The notes under the pieces were generated by a model. That model saw only the letters and a program-made list of their open reading frames with translations, ran no database searches and was not told the DNA's origin. Below are positions 1 to 8,685 of a stretch of DNA of 64,000 nucleotides, piece by piece. The first letter of the stretch is position 1. Every line of letters begins with the position of its first letter. The stretch comes from Halolamina pelagica (lineage in GTDB: Archaea > Halobacteriota > Halobacteria > Halobacteriales > Haloferacaceae): positions 1 to 64,000 of the forward strand of contig NZ_FOXI01000009.1 in NCBI RefSeq assembly GCF_900115675.1. The letters run 5' to 3'. Position numbers and translations under genes: made by a program.

Positions 1-315
1 CTCGTCGCCGGGCCAGCAGCGGTTCATGTTCGCGTTCACCGAGTCCAGCGGCTCCGGCGCGGTGTAGGAGACGCGGTCGAACGTGATCGGGTCGGCCACG
101 GGGACGGCGACCAGCGTGCCCGAGAAGTCGTCCCGTCGAGCGAGGAGTTCGGCGTGGAGTCGCCGGAGCACCTCGCTCCCGTTGATCTCGCGACCGTGCT
201 GGGCCGCCTGCACGTACAGCGTCGGCCCGTCGCCGTCGCCGTACGTGTGGATCGTTGTCTCCAGTTCGACGCCCGAGGGGAGTCGGGCCAACGTGATACG
301 CTCCGCGTCGTGCAT
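1..315 (-). CDS. Succinylglutamate desuccinylase/aspartoacylase family zinc hydrolase (N-terminal part)
   Basis: The minus-strand reading from ATG at 315 runs off the left edge, so only about 105 N-terminal residues are seen. The visible segment QAAQHGREINGSEVLRRL matches the zinc site (H..E) of the M14-like AstE/AspA carboxypeptidase fold. NMNRCWPG near the edge matches the conserved N-x-N-R-x-x-P-G stretch of that family. These enzymes hydrolyse N-acyl amino acids or related amides in the cytoplasm; the actual substrate cannot be told. It lies 58 nt downstream of the lipoprotein gene at 374-916 on the same strand and could be cotranscribed. It belongs to the core chromosome left of the integrated element. 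Confidence 0.85.
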   Translation of the reverse strand, partial: MHDAERITLARLPSGVELETTIHTYGDGDGPTLYVQAAQHGREINGSEVLRRLHAELLARRDDFSGTLVAVPVADPITFDRVSYTAPEPLDSVNANMNRCWPGDE

Positions 316-373
316 ACCGTGGAAGTCGTTCGCAGGGGACTTTGCACCTCCGGTCGAGGCAGTACTGAATCGG

Positions 374-916
374 TCAGGTCGGCGTGTGCGCTTCGATATC
401 GGCCACGATCTCGTCCAGCGCGCGGATCAGGTCCCGCTCCCGCGGGCCGTCCGCCCACGTCCGGCCGTACGTCGACGTGCGGTTCTCGAAGGTCACGCCG
501 ACCAGCAGGTCCGGGTCGGGATCGCTGTCGGCGACGCCCTCGTTCTCGAACGTCTGCTTGAAGGCGTCGCTGGTCTCCCAGTCGAGCCACGTCGGTTCGG
601 CGTCGTCGCCGAGCAGGCCGATCGCGCGGTCGGCGGCGAGCCACTCGGCCGCCTGCTCGGCGTCGACGCCCGTGTCCCCGGGCAGGAGCAGGAGGTCGGC
701 GTTGTTCCGCCCGCTCACGGTCGGCACCTCGTCGGGCAGCGAGAGGTCGACGCCGTCGGCGACGTAGGTGGGCGTTTGGTGGAGTTCGTCGAACTGGAGG
801 TCCTCGGGCGTGCTGTCGTCGGTGCCCGGGAGACTCGAACAGCCGGCGACGGCAGTCGTGAGTCCGGCGGCTGTGGCGGCGAGGAGTCGTCGACGGGGGA
901 GGGAGTTCGGTGACAC
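374..916 (-). CDS. Tat-exported lipoprotein, function unknown
   Basis: The N-terminus has a twin-arginine signal (LPRRRLLAATAAGL) followed by the lipobox VAGC, so the mature protein should be lipid-anchored outside the membrane. I chose the GTG at 916 because it puts the RR motif about 8 residues in, as is usual for haloarchaeal Tat lipoproteins, and a TTTACC stretch (939-945) lies about 26 nt upstream, as expected for a leaderless TATA box. An upstream in-frame GTG at 952 would add 12 residues. The mature domain is acidic and has no motif I recognise. It is the last core gene before the element. Confidence 0.75.
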   Translation of the reverse strand: MSPNSLPRRRLLAATAAGLTTAVAGCSSLPGTDDSTPEDLQFDELHQTPTYVADGVDLSLPDEVPTVSGRNNADLLLLPGDTGVDAEQAAEWLAADRAIGLLGDDAEPTWLDWETSDAFKQTFENEGVADSDPDPDLLVGVTFENRTSTYGRTWADGPRERDLIRALDEIVADIEAHTPT

Positions 917-1009
917 GGCTGGGCGTTCGTGGCGGACTGGTAAAGTCGTCACTCAGAGATAAAGAGGCGTTTGAGTATGGGACGGCTCAACAACGGGTCC
1001 CTCGCGGAA

Positions 1010-1034
1010 GGATGGGCCCTGGCGGATTTGAACC
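1010..1034. repeat. Left attachment repeat (attL), copy of a tRNA 3' end
   Basis: These 25 bp are identical to 39412-39436 and cover the acceptor 3' strand and T arm of the CAT tRNA. The bases on either side differ from those at the right copy, which fixes the repeat length. Confidence 0.85.
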
Positions 1035-1062
1035 TCAGTCGTTCCGCTTCGCTTCACTCCCT

Positions 1063-1131
1063 GGTTCAAATCGCCAGGCGACAGCCTCGGCTCCTCACTG
1101 TCGTTCGGAGCACTCGGATGGGCCCTGGCGG
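1063..1131. repeat. Additional tRNA-derived fragments beside attL
   Basis: Positions 1063-1078 hold the T-arm sequence in inverted orientation (GGTTCAAATCGCCAGG), one base shorter than the direct copy, so it can form a hairpin with attL. Positions 1116-1131 repeat the first 16 bp of attL in direct orientation. These look like scars of earlier insertions or of a recombination arm-site array. The rest of 953-1238 shows no convincing gene. Confidence 0.6.
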
Positions 1132-1238
1132 GGACAATCCAGAACCTTCGGGACTGTCAGCCATACGTTCCACGTCAATACAGGCTCTCACGAGCCTGCT
1201 TAGATCACCCGCTATTCGCGGCTTCAGGGTAACAACCC

Positions 1239-2255
1239 ATGTCAGACGGCCTCGAACCCCTCGATCCGCGAACCGCGAAGGAAATGTATCTCGACGACCG
1301 TCGCCACGAAGTCGCTTCGGCGACGCTCCAGTCCCACCACTACCGACTCAAACAATTCGTCGAATGGTGCGAAGACCAGGGTATCGAAAATCTCAACGAG
1401 TTCTCCGGACGCGACATCCATCGTTTCCGCGTGAAACGGAGGGACGAGGACGGCGTTGCGACCGCGACGATGAAGGGTCAACTGGCCACCCTTCGAAAGT
1501 TCCTCCGGTTCTGCGCCAGTATCGATGGTGTCGAACAAGGCCTCGATGAGAAAATCATCCTCCCGACAACTACAGCTGATGATGCCCGTGAGGTGATGTT
1601 AGAGCCGGAACGGGCTCAGAAAGTGTTAGAGCACCTTGACCAGTACCGGTACGCGACACTTGAACACGCACTTCTGACTGTGCTCTGGCATACTGGGCTT
1701 AGAATTGGAGCAGCAATCGGACTCGATATCGGCGACTACAGTGCGGAAGAACAGTACATTGAGTTGGTTCACCGACCCGACGAAGGAACGTCACTCAAGA
1801 ATCGATCTAACGGTGAACGATTGGTCGCGCTCAATAATAGGGTGTGCACCGTTCTTGATGATTGGCTGGAGGTGAACCATCCTGGTGTCGTTGATGATCA
1901 TGGGCGTGACCCATTGTTCGCTACAAACCGTGATCGGTTGAGTCGGAATCGTGGACGGACAATCGCCTATCAGTATTCACGCCCCTGCGTGTATGACGGT
2001 ACTTGCCCTCACGACCGGGATATGGATACCTGTGACTCATTACCTACATCGCAGGCTCATTCGTGCCCGTCTTCACTGAGTCCCCATCCGATTCGGCGCG
2101 GATCTATCACGTATCACCTGCAGCAGGATACACCGAAACCTGTCGTCGGTTCCCGAATGGATCTAGGTTTGGATGTGCTGGACCGACATTACGACGAACG
2201 AACGAAAGAGGAGAAACTACGTCAACGCCGCCAGTATTTGCCAGATGATGAGTAG
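1239..2255 (+). CDS. Tyrosine recombinase/integrase of the element
   Basis: The 338-residue protein has an N-terminal SAM-like core-binding domain (about 15-100) and a C-terminal catalytic domain. Visible catalytic residues are R155 in HTGLRIG, H283 and R286/R287 in HPIRRG, H317 and the nucleophile Y318 in DRHYDER. Four cysteines between about 250 and 276 lie in a loop just before the H-x-x-R box and may bind zinc; the recombinase at 20877-22001 has the same feature. Its place next to attL points to it as the enzyme that inserted the element into the tRNA. The start at 1239 has no Shine-Dalgarno sequence and is probably leaderless. It is transcribed into the element. Confidence 0.9.
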   Translation: MSDGLEPLDPRTAKEMYLDDRRHEVASATLQSHHYRLKQFVEWCEDQGIENLNEFSGRDIHRFRVKRRDEDGVATATMKGQLATLRKFLRFCASIDGVEQGLDEKIILPTTTADDAREVMLEPERAQKVLEHLDQYRYATLEHALLTVLWHTGLRIGAAIGLDIGDYSAEEQYIELVHRPDEGTSLKNRSNGERLVALNNRVCTVLDDWLEVNHPGVVDDHGRDPLFATNRDRLSRNRGRTIAYQYSRPCVYDGTCPHDRDMDTCDSLPTSQAHSCPSSLSPHPIRRGSITYHLQQDTPKPVVGSRMDLGLDVLDRHYDERTKEEKLRQRRQYLPDDE

Positions 2256-2548
2256 TTAGGATGGTGCCCTATCTGGCCGACTAATGTTTTCGTTCACCTC
2301 GTGGAGGGAGTCATTGCGATCCTCGGATCACCTTCTTATCGATTAAGATCCAATGGCATTGACCGTCCAGCGTACAACTCTCGGCAGATACGGCTGACTC
2401 TTACCTTCCAGCACCCAGTGAGAGTGCCGCGAGTACATCGTGAGCGCGGTCGTTACCGCACAAGTGGTTGAGGTTCCATTGTTTGAAGTGTACTATGCGG
2501 CTTCGAGCGGGTGGTCGTTTCACGAATCTGCGACTGGGATGATGGTGA

Positions 2549-2668
2549 CTACTCACCAATCTTAATATCGGTGTCACACGCAGGACATGACACGAATCCA
2601 GCGGTTTCTTCTAAATCGGCTTTCTCGCCACTCCACCCACACGCTGGGCATAGCACAGGATTGGTCAC
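2549..2668 (-). CDS. Zinc-ribbon microprotein (39 aa)
   Basis: A short reading frame from GTG at 2668 encodes two CPxC knuckles (CPACGWSG near residue 8 and CPAC near 28), typical of the haloarchaeal two-CPxCG zinc-finger microproteins. It is closely similar in spacing and sequence to the protein at 36098-36220 near the other end of the element (both read CPxCGWxG...CPxC). The plus-strand frame over the same bases has no such pattern. The 293 bp between the integrase and this gene show nothing recognisable. Role unknown, possibly protein or nucleic-acid binding. Confidence 0.65.
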   Translation of the reverse strand: MTNPVLCPACGWSGEKADLEETAGFVSCPACDTDIKIGE

Positions 2669-2701
2669 TGTGCAAGCAATTGTAACACAGAGACACTAAT
2701 G

Positions 2702-2914
2702 CTATTCGTCGCTCGTGGTGTCAATACCGAGTGTCTTGTTCACACCACAGAAACACGTCACGGCGTTGAACCCGAATCCAAGCGCCCCAACGAAAGCAAG
2801 CAGGCCAGTCTTGCGCTTCCCTTTTCGGAGCGTACTAACTGCGACAACGGCCAACAGGGCGGCGAGTAGTGTACGGACGAGTCGGTCGCGGCCACCTACG
2901 TTCTTTTCAGCCAT
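2702..2914 (-). CDS. DUF2892-like small membrane protein
   Basis: The 70-residue protein from ATG at 2914 has two hydrophobic segments (about residues 12-27 and 34-52) separated by a basic KGKRK turn. The pattern NVG..DR..R...A...........K....L...G......A.T.FC matches the YgaP-type DUF2892 family. A longer in-frame start at 3022 would add an unrelated polar leader with no homologous look. It should sit in the cytoplasmic membrane; the molecular function of the family is not known. Confidence 0.7.
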   Translation of the reverse strand: MAEKNVGGRDRLVRTLLAALLAVVAVSTLRKGKRKTGLLAFVGALGFGFNAVTCFCGVNKTLGIDTTSDE

Positions 2915-3120
2915 ATCTGAGTAGTGGGATGCGCTGGGCTTGTGTCTTTCTTCGTTCCTGCTGTGTTGAATAGCGTCCTCTGAGCCACGGCGAAGTGACA
3001 CCGATCTTGAGACCACTAGCATCAGACCTTGACAAGCCGACTCAAATTTCGGCCGTTCCGGTCAGCACCGCTATTCAACACGGCAGCTGATTCGGCAACA
3101 GAACCATTCCGAAAAGAGGG

Positions 3121-4278
3121 TTAGAACATATCGTCGGTCGTCTCTGCCGACCGAAGCGCTCCGAGTGTGGTATAACGAAGTCCCTGCGGATACTTCGACT
3201 CATACGGAACCGGGTCTTCCAACTCGTACAGGCTCTCCGGCTCGAAGCGAATAACCATCTTGTCCTCCGCGATTTTCGCGCCATCGGCGTACTCTTCGAT
3301 TGGGCGAGATAATTCAGCCTCTTCAGTCGGAACAACGTCGTCCACCTTAGCGAAGTATTTGACCCGACGCACGTCGCCGGTCACGTACATCGCAACGTAG
3401 TCAAACTCGCTTCCAACCCGAACGAATCCCCACGCGTTGTTCTCCTTGAGAAACGGTAGACCCGACTCCTTCGTCGGGAACACCGCTACCTTCGCGTCAT
3501 CGTTGCCGTCAATCTCTGCCCGTCGGATTGTCCCGACGATATGATTTCCTGTTGGCTCAATACCACCACTACCGCCACCAACCGGTTCATCAGCACCTCC
3601 GCCGTCGGCATCGATTTCCGAGTCTATGTCTTCCACGAGCCGGTCTATCATTTCTTTTGCCTGTGTTTCTGCCAGTGACGAGATAGAGTTTGAAACCTCG
3701 TCAGCCAGCGTGTTCGAGAGTTCGACTGCTAAGTCGTCCTTGTCCGCCTTGAGGGTTCGGCGGGCTTCACGGAGATCATTAATTCTACCGAGTATCTTCC
3801 CTGATTCGCCCGACTTGATAGCGTCCTTCTCGTAGGCTTTCAGAACGGCGAGACGGTTGGGGAGGTCTTCGAGGTTTACGTCACCGACCAGCTGGACGTC
3901 TACGTTCGAGGCGTCTACACGACGCTGAAAGAAGCGATACTGCTTGCCGTTCGACAGGATACCATAGTTTACGTTCCGATTCATCATATACGACGACAAC
4001 TGTTCCTCGTGGTCGTGTGTGAGGGAGGTATCCGCGCCCTTCGCTTCGAGAAATGCGACGGGCGTTCCGTCAAGAACCAGCGCGTAATCGACCTTGTACG
4101 TCTGCCCGAACGCCTCGACAGAGTACTCAAGTTGAGTGTTCTGAGGAATCTGCCAGTCGAGAAATTCTAAGAAGTCGCGCAGGACAGCCGCCTTCGTGTT
4201 GGCCTCGTCCATCTGCGGCGAAGAGTCAAGAACCGCCTCAGATTGTTCGACATACTTCCTAACAGCGTCCCTATCCAT
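3121..4278 (-). CDS. Stand-alone HsdR N-terminal (PD-(D/E)XK) nuclease-domain protein
   Basis: The 385-residue protein begins with a domain like the N-terminus of type I restriction R subunits: KVDYALVLDGTPVAFLEAKG (about 62-81) supplies the D...E-x-K catalytic pattern, followed by a conserved HEEQLSSYM segment. A predicted coiled coil (about 165-215) and a Gly-rich linker lead to a C-terminal domain of unknown type. There are no helicase motifs, unlike HsdR at 25536-28493, so it is not a full restriction subunit. Such solo HsdR-N proteins are common in archaea and bacteria, sometimes in defence islands. A nuclease role is inferred from the motif only. Confidence 0.75.
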   Translation of the reverse strand: MDRDAVRKYVEQSEAVLDSSPQMDEANTKAAVLRDFLEFLDWQIPQNTQLEYSVEAFGQTYKVDYALVLDGTPVAFLEAKGADTSLTHDHEEQLSSYMMNRNVNYGILSNGKQYRFFQRRVDASNVDVQLVGDVNLEDLPNRLAVLKAYEKDAIKSGESGKILGRINDLREARRTLKADKDDLAVELSNTLADEVSNSISSLAETQAKEMIDRLVEDIDSEIDADGGGADEPVGGGSGGIEPTGNHIVGTIRRAEIDGNDDAKVAVFPTKESGLPFLKENNAWGFVRVGSEFDYVAMYVTGDVRRVKYFAKVDDVVPTEEAELSRPIEEYADGAKIAEDKMVIRFEPESLYELEDPVPYESKYPQGLRYTTLGALRSAETTDDMF

Positions 4279-4345
4279 GTTATTCTGTCACGTCATAGCG
4301 GCGCTTTATCAAACCCTGCGACTGAATCCCGCGTAAGGGTGTCCT

Positions 4346-4777
4346 CTACTCGTAGTAGTTGAAGCGCTTGATGACCTCGCCAAAGGCAACGTTCTGTCGC
4401 ACATCGGTGATCTCGACGGTGACACGCTCGCCCTGTTGGGTGTCGGGGATGATCACGACGAAACCGCGCTCGACACGCGTGATACCGTCGCCCTGTTCCC
4501 CTATATCTTCGATTTCGACGGTTCGCTGTTCGCCTTCCTCGACGGGTGGCGTCTGCGGCGACTGAGGCGACTGTGCCGCTTGCTCGGGCTGTGAATCGGC
4601 GTCAGTATCGTCGGATTCCTCGGTCGTGGGTGACGGAACAACGGCTACACGGTACGTCTCGCCCTGCTGAAGGTCGCCCAGTTGAATCTCTTGCTTGGGG
4701 ACTTCGACAACGTAGGAATCGTCCCGCTTTTCGACGGTAGCAGAAAACAGACAGCGGAGTTGTTCTGAAATCTTCAT
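4346..4777 (-). CDS. TRAM-domain protein
   Basis: The C-terminal half (about 80-143) reads EIEDIGEQGDGITRVERGFVVIIPD...GERVTVEITDVRQNVAFGEVI, a clear TRAM beta-barrel RNA-binding domain. An acidic, Pro/Gln-rich linker separates it from an N-terminal beta-rich segment (about 1-50). Haloarchaea carry several TRAM proteins, thought to act in RNA binding, cold response or translation. This copy lies inside the element 67 nt upstream of the HsdR-N-like gene on the same strand. Confidence 0.85.
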   Translation of the reverse strand: MKISEQLRCLFSATVEKRDDSYVVEVPKQEIQLGDLQQGETYRVAVVPSPTTEESDDTDADSQPEQAAQSPQSPQTPPVEEGEQRTVEIEDIGEQGDGITRVERGFVVIIPDTQQGERVTVEITDVRQNVAFGEVIKRFNYYE

Positions 4778-4832
4778 TGTAGACGGTATACCGAATGGAT
4801 GACGAAGAACACTTGACTCTACTGTTTTTCCC

Positions 4833-4985
4833 CTACTCCGGGGCCACTACGCTCTCACACGCCGGACACTCAGCCCACACGCCGCTGGTTCCGTCGTCCT
4901 TTTCGTATTCAACCAGTAGCCACGCTTCAGAGATACGCTCGCTGCAGTCCGGACACCGGCCGAGTGACGATTCGTCGGCGTTCAT
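4833..4985 (-). CDS. Zinc-ribbon microprotein (50 aa)
   Basis: The frame from ATG at 4985 gives CPDC near residue 11 and CPAC near residue 40, separated by a hydrophobic strand and a VEYEK turn. It is a paralogue of the protein at 37144-37275, which shares CPxC, L(L)xEYE, (V/F)(W)AECPxC and a C-terminal PE. The two sit at opposite ends of the element. Function is unknown; the pattern fits a structural zinc site. The plus-strand frame covering the same bases is a shadow. Confidence 0.65.
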   Translation of the reverse strand: MNADESSLGRCPDCSERISEAWLLVEYEKDDGTSGVWAECPACESVVAPE

Positions 4986-5147
4986 ACAAGAGGGGAGTGG
5001 AAGGAGCGTGTCACAGGTTCCTTCCGTTGGAATCTCTGTCCCCCTCTAACGTAAGTTTTCGGTAGTATTGTCTCTTGAACGCACTGGTTTCCATCAAAAT
5101 GAGTCGTGCGCCAGGGTTAATGTGTCCCGCTAGTTGGAAGAGAGACA

Positions 5148-5303
5148 ATGGGTGTCCGCACAGTCCTCACTCGGTTACTGCCCGGTGACAATACGGAAGT
5201 AGTGTGGGAGTGCCGCCAGTGTGGGACGAATCTTTCGCCGGGCGCTGACGAATGTCCGGACTGTGGGTCCGACGAGATAGGCCGTTATCGGATTTCAGAA
5301 TAG
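5148..5303 (+). CDS. Zinc-ribbon microprotein (51 aa)
   Basis: The frame from ATG at 5148 encodes VWECRQCGTNLSPGADECPDCGSDEIGRY, a rubredoxin-like C-x2-C...C-x2-C zinc ribbon in the C-terminal half after a short basic N-terminus. Haloarchaea have many such short proteins of unknown role. It ends directly at the repeat at 5306-5378. Confidence 0.65.
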   Translation: MGVRTVLTRLLPGDNTEVVWECRQCGTNLSPGADECPDCGSDEIGRYRISE

Positions 5304-5305
5304 TT

Positions 5306-5378
5306 GGCTCTATTGAACTCCTATTTGTCATATACTATCTCCTGTGAAACAGCCGGTAAGTATGATTGCCGACCTACC
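5306..5378 (+). repeat. Degenerate repeat, GGCTCTATTGAACTCC...GGTAAGT type
   Basis: This stretch aligns along its length with 15553-15621 (roughly three quarters identical by eye). The outer part resembles the terminal repeat GGCTCTGTTGAAATCCTA; the inner part reads TGTGAAACAGCCGGTAAGT. It reads left-to-right as a left end. A possible inverted partner is at 12931-12966. Confidence 0.5.
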
Positions 5379-5483
5379 ACTGCAGATTCTGCCAGATATC
5401 GTTTATGTTGAGGGGAGAGTGCTGAATAGACTGCGCGTATTGGACATTTCTATCCGGTGATGGGCACTAGCCTTATACAGAAT

Positions 5484-6812
5484 CTACAAGTAGCCAGACT
5501 GAATCAACAAGGAAATCGCACTTGACACAGCAATCACTAAAGTGAGAATGCCACCTATCCACTGTAATTTCTTTGCTGCCTCATTCTGGGACTTAATCTT
5601 ATTCTGAAGATCGACCGTTTCTATGGTAGAGCTCAATTCGATATCAGACCTAACTAACGTAATAGCATCGTCGTATTTCTCAATCAGATCCTCATATTCC
5701 TCTTCAGCGTAAGTCTCGATCTCGATTGCGTTATCAACCAATTGGGCTATAAAACCGGAACGCTCCCCGAACGGTTTGGACTTCTCAAAAGAGTGCTTTA
5801 TGTTATCAACTTGCCTCGATACTCGTCTCCAGTTCTTCTTTATATCTTGACGATTACTCTGAAAGTTCTTCACGATACCATATTGGTCTTTATAACCGTC
5901 AGAATTGTCTGATAATTCTTCATACTCGGGGTCCTCTTGTGCATGGAACTTGTAATATCCATAGAGAGACCATAGCAACTTCTCAAAAATCATTGATAAG
6001 TTGCTGTATCCTCGACGAGTATACATGGAACCGGTAGGATCACCATCCCTACTATAACGACTATCTGCTCCTTCTTGATAGAAGTTCACGAGTATACTTT
6101 TGAATCTAAAACTGCCTACAGAACTTGTAAAGTTTCTACGACCAGGGAAAACATATCTTTCCTTGTCACCGTACTGCATCAACTCCTCGTTCAGATTAGA
6201 GACATGAATATCGTCTATGCCATACCAGAAGAGGTCCTCCTCACTCATGAAGTCCTCAAACGAGTTCAGAGTCGAATCCGAGAAATCGAACGACCAAAAG
6301 GTTGGGTGATGCATAGACGTTCTTCCAGAACTCCAAGATTCTCTGTTCTTTGTGAATATGCCAACTCCAAGATCATCTGCTATCAGATTGCTGAGTGCCT
6401 CAGAAATCTCTTGCATCAAAACCTCACCCGCAGACTGATACTGATGGCCTATATAATCAATATCATCTTCACGCTTCTCTTGAAGCCTCTCAGCGAATCC
6501 ATCTTGGTCAACAACCCCGTAAACAACACACCGGACTAACTCATTCGTAGATGAGTGCCCTCGAAGATAAACCGCTTCTAGGACTTCATCCAGGAGACCA
6601 TCAACGGAGATCTCATGACAAGTCGTACCCACGGTAGTCGTAACCCGTTGGTGAGTCTCTGTGTCAGTTCCTGGTAGATCTTCTCTGGGATTAACCGCTA
6701 TCTCATTGAACTTTTCGACAAACTCATCCTCCTCCCTCTTCTGTATTGCTTCTATTACCCCGATAGCTTCCAGTACTTCAGGATAATCCACCGGAGGCGT
6801 GCTATCTGACAT
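5484..6812 (-). CDS. Coiled-coil protein with C-terminal transmembrane anchor, unknown function
   Basis: The 442-residue protein is soluble and charged over most of its length, has long helical coiled-coil stretches (about 310-415) and ends with one hydrophobic segment (WIGGILTLVIAVSSAISLLI, about 419-438), so it is probably tail-anchored with its bulk in the cytoplasm. I see no catalytic motif. Base composition is markedly AT-rich compared with the core genes, which suggests transfer. It follows the HEPN-like gene 7043-8644 on the same strand across a 230-bp gap that holds a strong inverted repeat. A membrane effector role is speculative. Confidence 0.6.
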   Translation of the reverse strand: MSDSTPPVDYPEVLEAIGVIEAIQKREEDEFVEKFNEIAVNPREDLPGTDTETHQRVTTTVGTTCHEISVDGLLDEVLEAVYLRGHSSTNELVRCVVYGVVDQDGFAERLQEKREDDIDYIGHQYQSAGEVLMQEISEALSNLIADDLGVGIFTKNRESWSSGRTSMHHPTFWSFDFSDSTLNSFEDFMSEEDLFWYGIDDIHVSNLNEELMQYGDKERYVFPGRRNFTSSVGSFRFKSILVNFYQEGADSRYSRDGDPTGSMYTRRGYSNLSMIFEKLLWSLYGYYKFHAQEDPEYEELSDNSDGYKDQYGIVKNFQSNRQDIKKNWRRVSRQVDNIKHSFEKSKPFGERSGFIAQLVDNAIEIETYAEEEYEDLIEKYDDAITLVRSDIELSSTIETVDLQNKIKSQNEAAKKLQWIGGILTLVIAVSSAISLLIQSGYL

Positions 6813-6999
6813 AGGTTAACGTTTGAGACGATGCATAAATATCTTGGAAGTCGCTGTCTCTTTGGAGAAGCAGACTCTCCTTCCCCTACTGAATAGACCC
6901 TCTATACTCAGCAGCCCATTTGTGAATAGTTCGGATAGAGAAATCGACGGTTCGGTAACTGCTTGCCCTGTATTGAGCACAGCCTCTGAGAACGGTCAC

Positions 7000-7019
7000 T
7001 TATTGAGAGCTCAATAAGG
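7000..7019. terminator. Perfect inverted repeat (terminator or operator)
   Basis: CTTATTGAG and CTCAATAAG form 9-bp perfect arms around AG. It lies just past the stop of the gene at 7043-8644 and 190 bp before the start of the next minus-strand gene, so it could end one transcript or bind a dimeric regulator of the next. The rest of 6813-7042 shows nothing else. Confidence 0.35.
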
Positions 7020-7042
7020 CCTAGGATTGAAAAAGAGCGGTT

Positions 7043-8644
7043 TTATTCGTAAAACGTCTCAATTCTTTGGATTGAACGGAAAATATCGAAAAGACAGATG
7101 GACGTATGGTGGACATTCGCCATACCGTACCGAAGTTGCCCATGTGAGATACGGTTTCGAAGATTCATTCCTGCAGGGTCTACGTACCGATAGTTCAGAT
7201 ATGCGAGGAAGTTCTCATCTACAACGCCGCTCATTTCACGGATTAAACCGCCGAGAGCCCGCTGCTCGCTTTCTTCATTCTCAACGTTCGTTACAGGGAC
7301 ACCATTATGTTCCAGCGTTCTCGCAATTACCCCTTCAAGACGTGCAACACCGATATGGAGTGCCTCAGCGTAGCGGTGAGAAAAGAAAGCGATCACAAAG
7401 TCGGTGAGGAACGCTTGATCATGAGCAGTTAGCCAGTGTGCATCCTCAATCAAGCGATAGAAATGGTGCTCTCTGAGTATATCCCGTGTGACCAGCCGAA
7501 ATAGCACAGAACCAAGGATAGCACTAGTGTGCTGTTCCATTGCGCTGTAATTTGCTGGTTGAGTATCGAACTCCTCACGGGGGTTGCGAACAGCGACGGT
7601 GTCTCCCTCAGGTGAGATAGTACTGCGCGTCACGATTTCACTAATCATGGACCCCTCTGCGATATCTCTGGACGTCTCCAAATCAGGTATGAACACTTCC
7701 TGACTAAGAGCTAATTTGAATGCAGAGCACGGATCACGTTTGTTTACCCACTGCTCGTACGTCTCAACCATCGACTCAACGCCTTCTTCTAGTTCTTCCA
7801 GCTCCTCGTCGCTTGGTTCATGGGTGATTTCCTGCATTTCCTCCTCAATGGCGGTTCGATTTGCTTCACGTACCTCCCGTTTCCATCTTGCAACTCGTTG
7901 ATCATCGACGAACTCTTCGCACCTTTCAATCGCGTTTGAGAGAACCGACGCACGAACCATGTTGCTTCGCCTCCCTTTCTGTTCTGCCTCTGCCTCGAAT
8001 GAGTCCGCGATTGCTTTTTGCTCTGCTGTGATGTCCAGCCCTAGATGCGATTTTAACTCAATCAGCTCCTCCAACAGTTCACGCTCATTACTGTAGTCTT
8101 CCCGTTGTTTTGCGTGATCTATTCGTTCGTTCAGATAGTCGATGGCTCGTTCCAGAGTGGCTTCAGTTCCAGCATACCGATGCGCTTGCAGGGTGTCGAA
8201 AAGACGGCCGACATCCCCAAGGTTGACATTCCGACTAGTGTATTCCGATTCCAGAAATGAAATTGATTTTTCGAGCCACTGTTCTAGGTTGTCATCGTGG
8301 TTGAGTTCTCCGTATAGGGTGATGAGTTCTGAAAGGCAGAGAGTAGCAATGCTGTTCCATTCGTTCTCACGTGCATTTTCGAACGCGACTGGGAACTGCT
8401 GAATTGCAGGCTTCGCCCCTTCCTCGTATGCGTCGTCAGTAGATAACCTCCAATATGCGTAGGAGTGGACGGCTTTGAATACCGGGGCTGCTGATGGGTC
8501 ACCAAGACGGTCTTCGACGGTTTCCACTCCGTCTATTCTCTCGTCTTTGATTTGAGAAAGGAGGTTGTCAAGTGCTATTCGTAAATGGTGCTCTTGTTCG
8601 GCATCATTCTGCGCTCGCTCTAAACTTTCAAGAAGACGGGTCAT
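7043..8644 (-). CDS. DUF4209/HEPN-like domain protein
   Basis: The 533-residue protein is mostly alpha-helical (about 1-330, repeat-like), with a C-terminal domain containing NLRNRISHGQ near residue 500. RNRISHG fits the RNxxxHG signature of DUF4209, which belongs to the HEPN-like group where R-x4-6-H residues form a ribonuclease site. Many HEPN proteins act in toxin-antitoxin or anti-phage systems, so an RNase effector triggered by infection is a reasonable inference, not shown. A small wHTH gene (8686-8928) lies 41 nt upstream on the same strand and probably shares its transcript. Confidence 0.65.
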   Translation of the reverse strand: MTRLLESLERAQNDAEQEHHLRIALDNLLSQIKDERIDGVETVEDRLGDPSAAPVFKAVHSYAYWRLSTDDAYEEGAKPAIQQFPVAFENARENEWNSIATLCLSELITLYGELNHDDNLEQWLEKSISFLESEYTSRNVNLGDVGRLFDTLQAHRYAGTEATLERAIDYLNERIDHAKQREDYSNERELLEELIELKSHLGLDITAEQKAIADSFEAEAEQKGRRSNMVRASVLSNAIERCEEFVDDQRVARWKREVREANRTAIEEEMQEITHEPSDEELEELEEGVESMVETYEQWVNKRDPCSAFKLALSQEVFIPDLETSRDIAEGSMISEIVTRSTISPEGDTVAVRNPREEFDTQPANYSAMEQHTSAILGSVLFRLVTRDILREHHFYRLIEDAHWLTAHDQAFLTDFVIAFFSHRYAEALHIGVARLEGVIARTLEHNGVPVTNVENEESEQRALGGLIREMSGVVDENFLAYLNYRYVDPAGMNLRNRISHGQLRYGMANVHHTSICLFDIFRSIQRIETFYE

Positions 8645-8685
8645 TCAACTGCCCTCCAGCTGCACTTCCATGTACAGAAATGGAG

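Noticed and set aside
36-644. Long minus-strand frame rich in Arg
   Set aside because: It overlaps two genes with clear motifs, and its Arg-rich, low-acid composition is the shadow of GC-rich coding DNA.
2511-2699. 62-codon plus-strand frame
   Set aside because: It is antisense to the zinc-ribbon gene 2549-2668, which has the CPxC pairs.
4795-5049. 84-codon plus-strand frame
   Set aside because: It is antisense to the CPxC protein 4833-4985, which has a paralogue in the same element.
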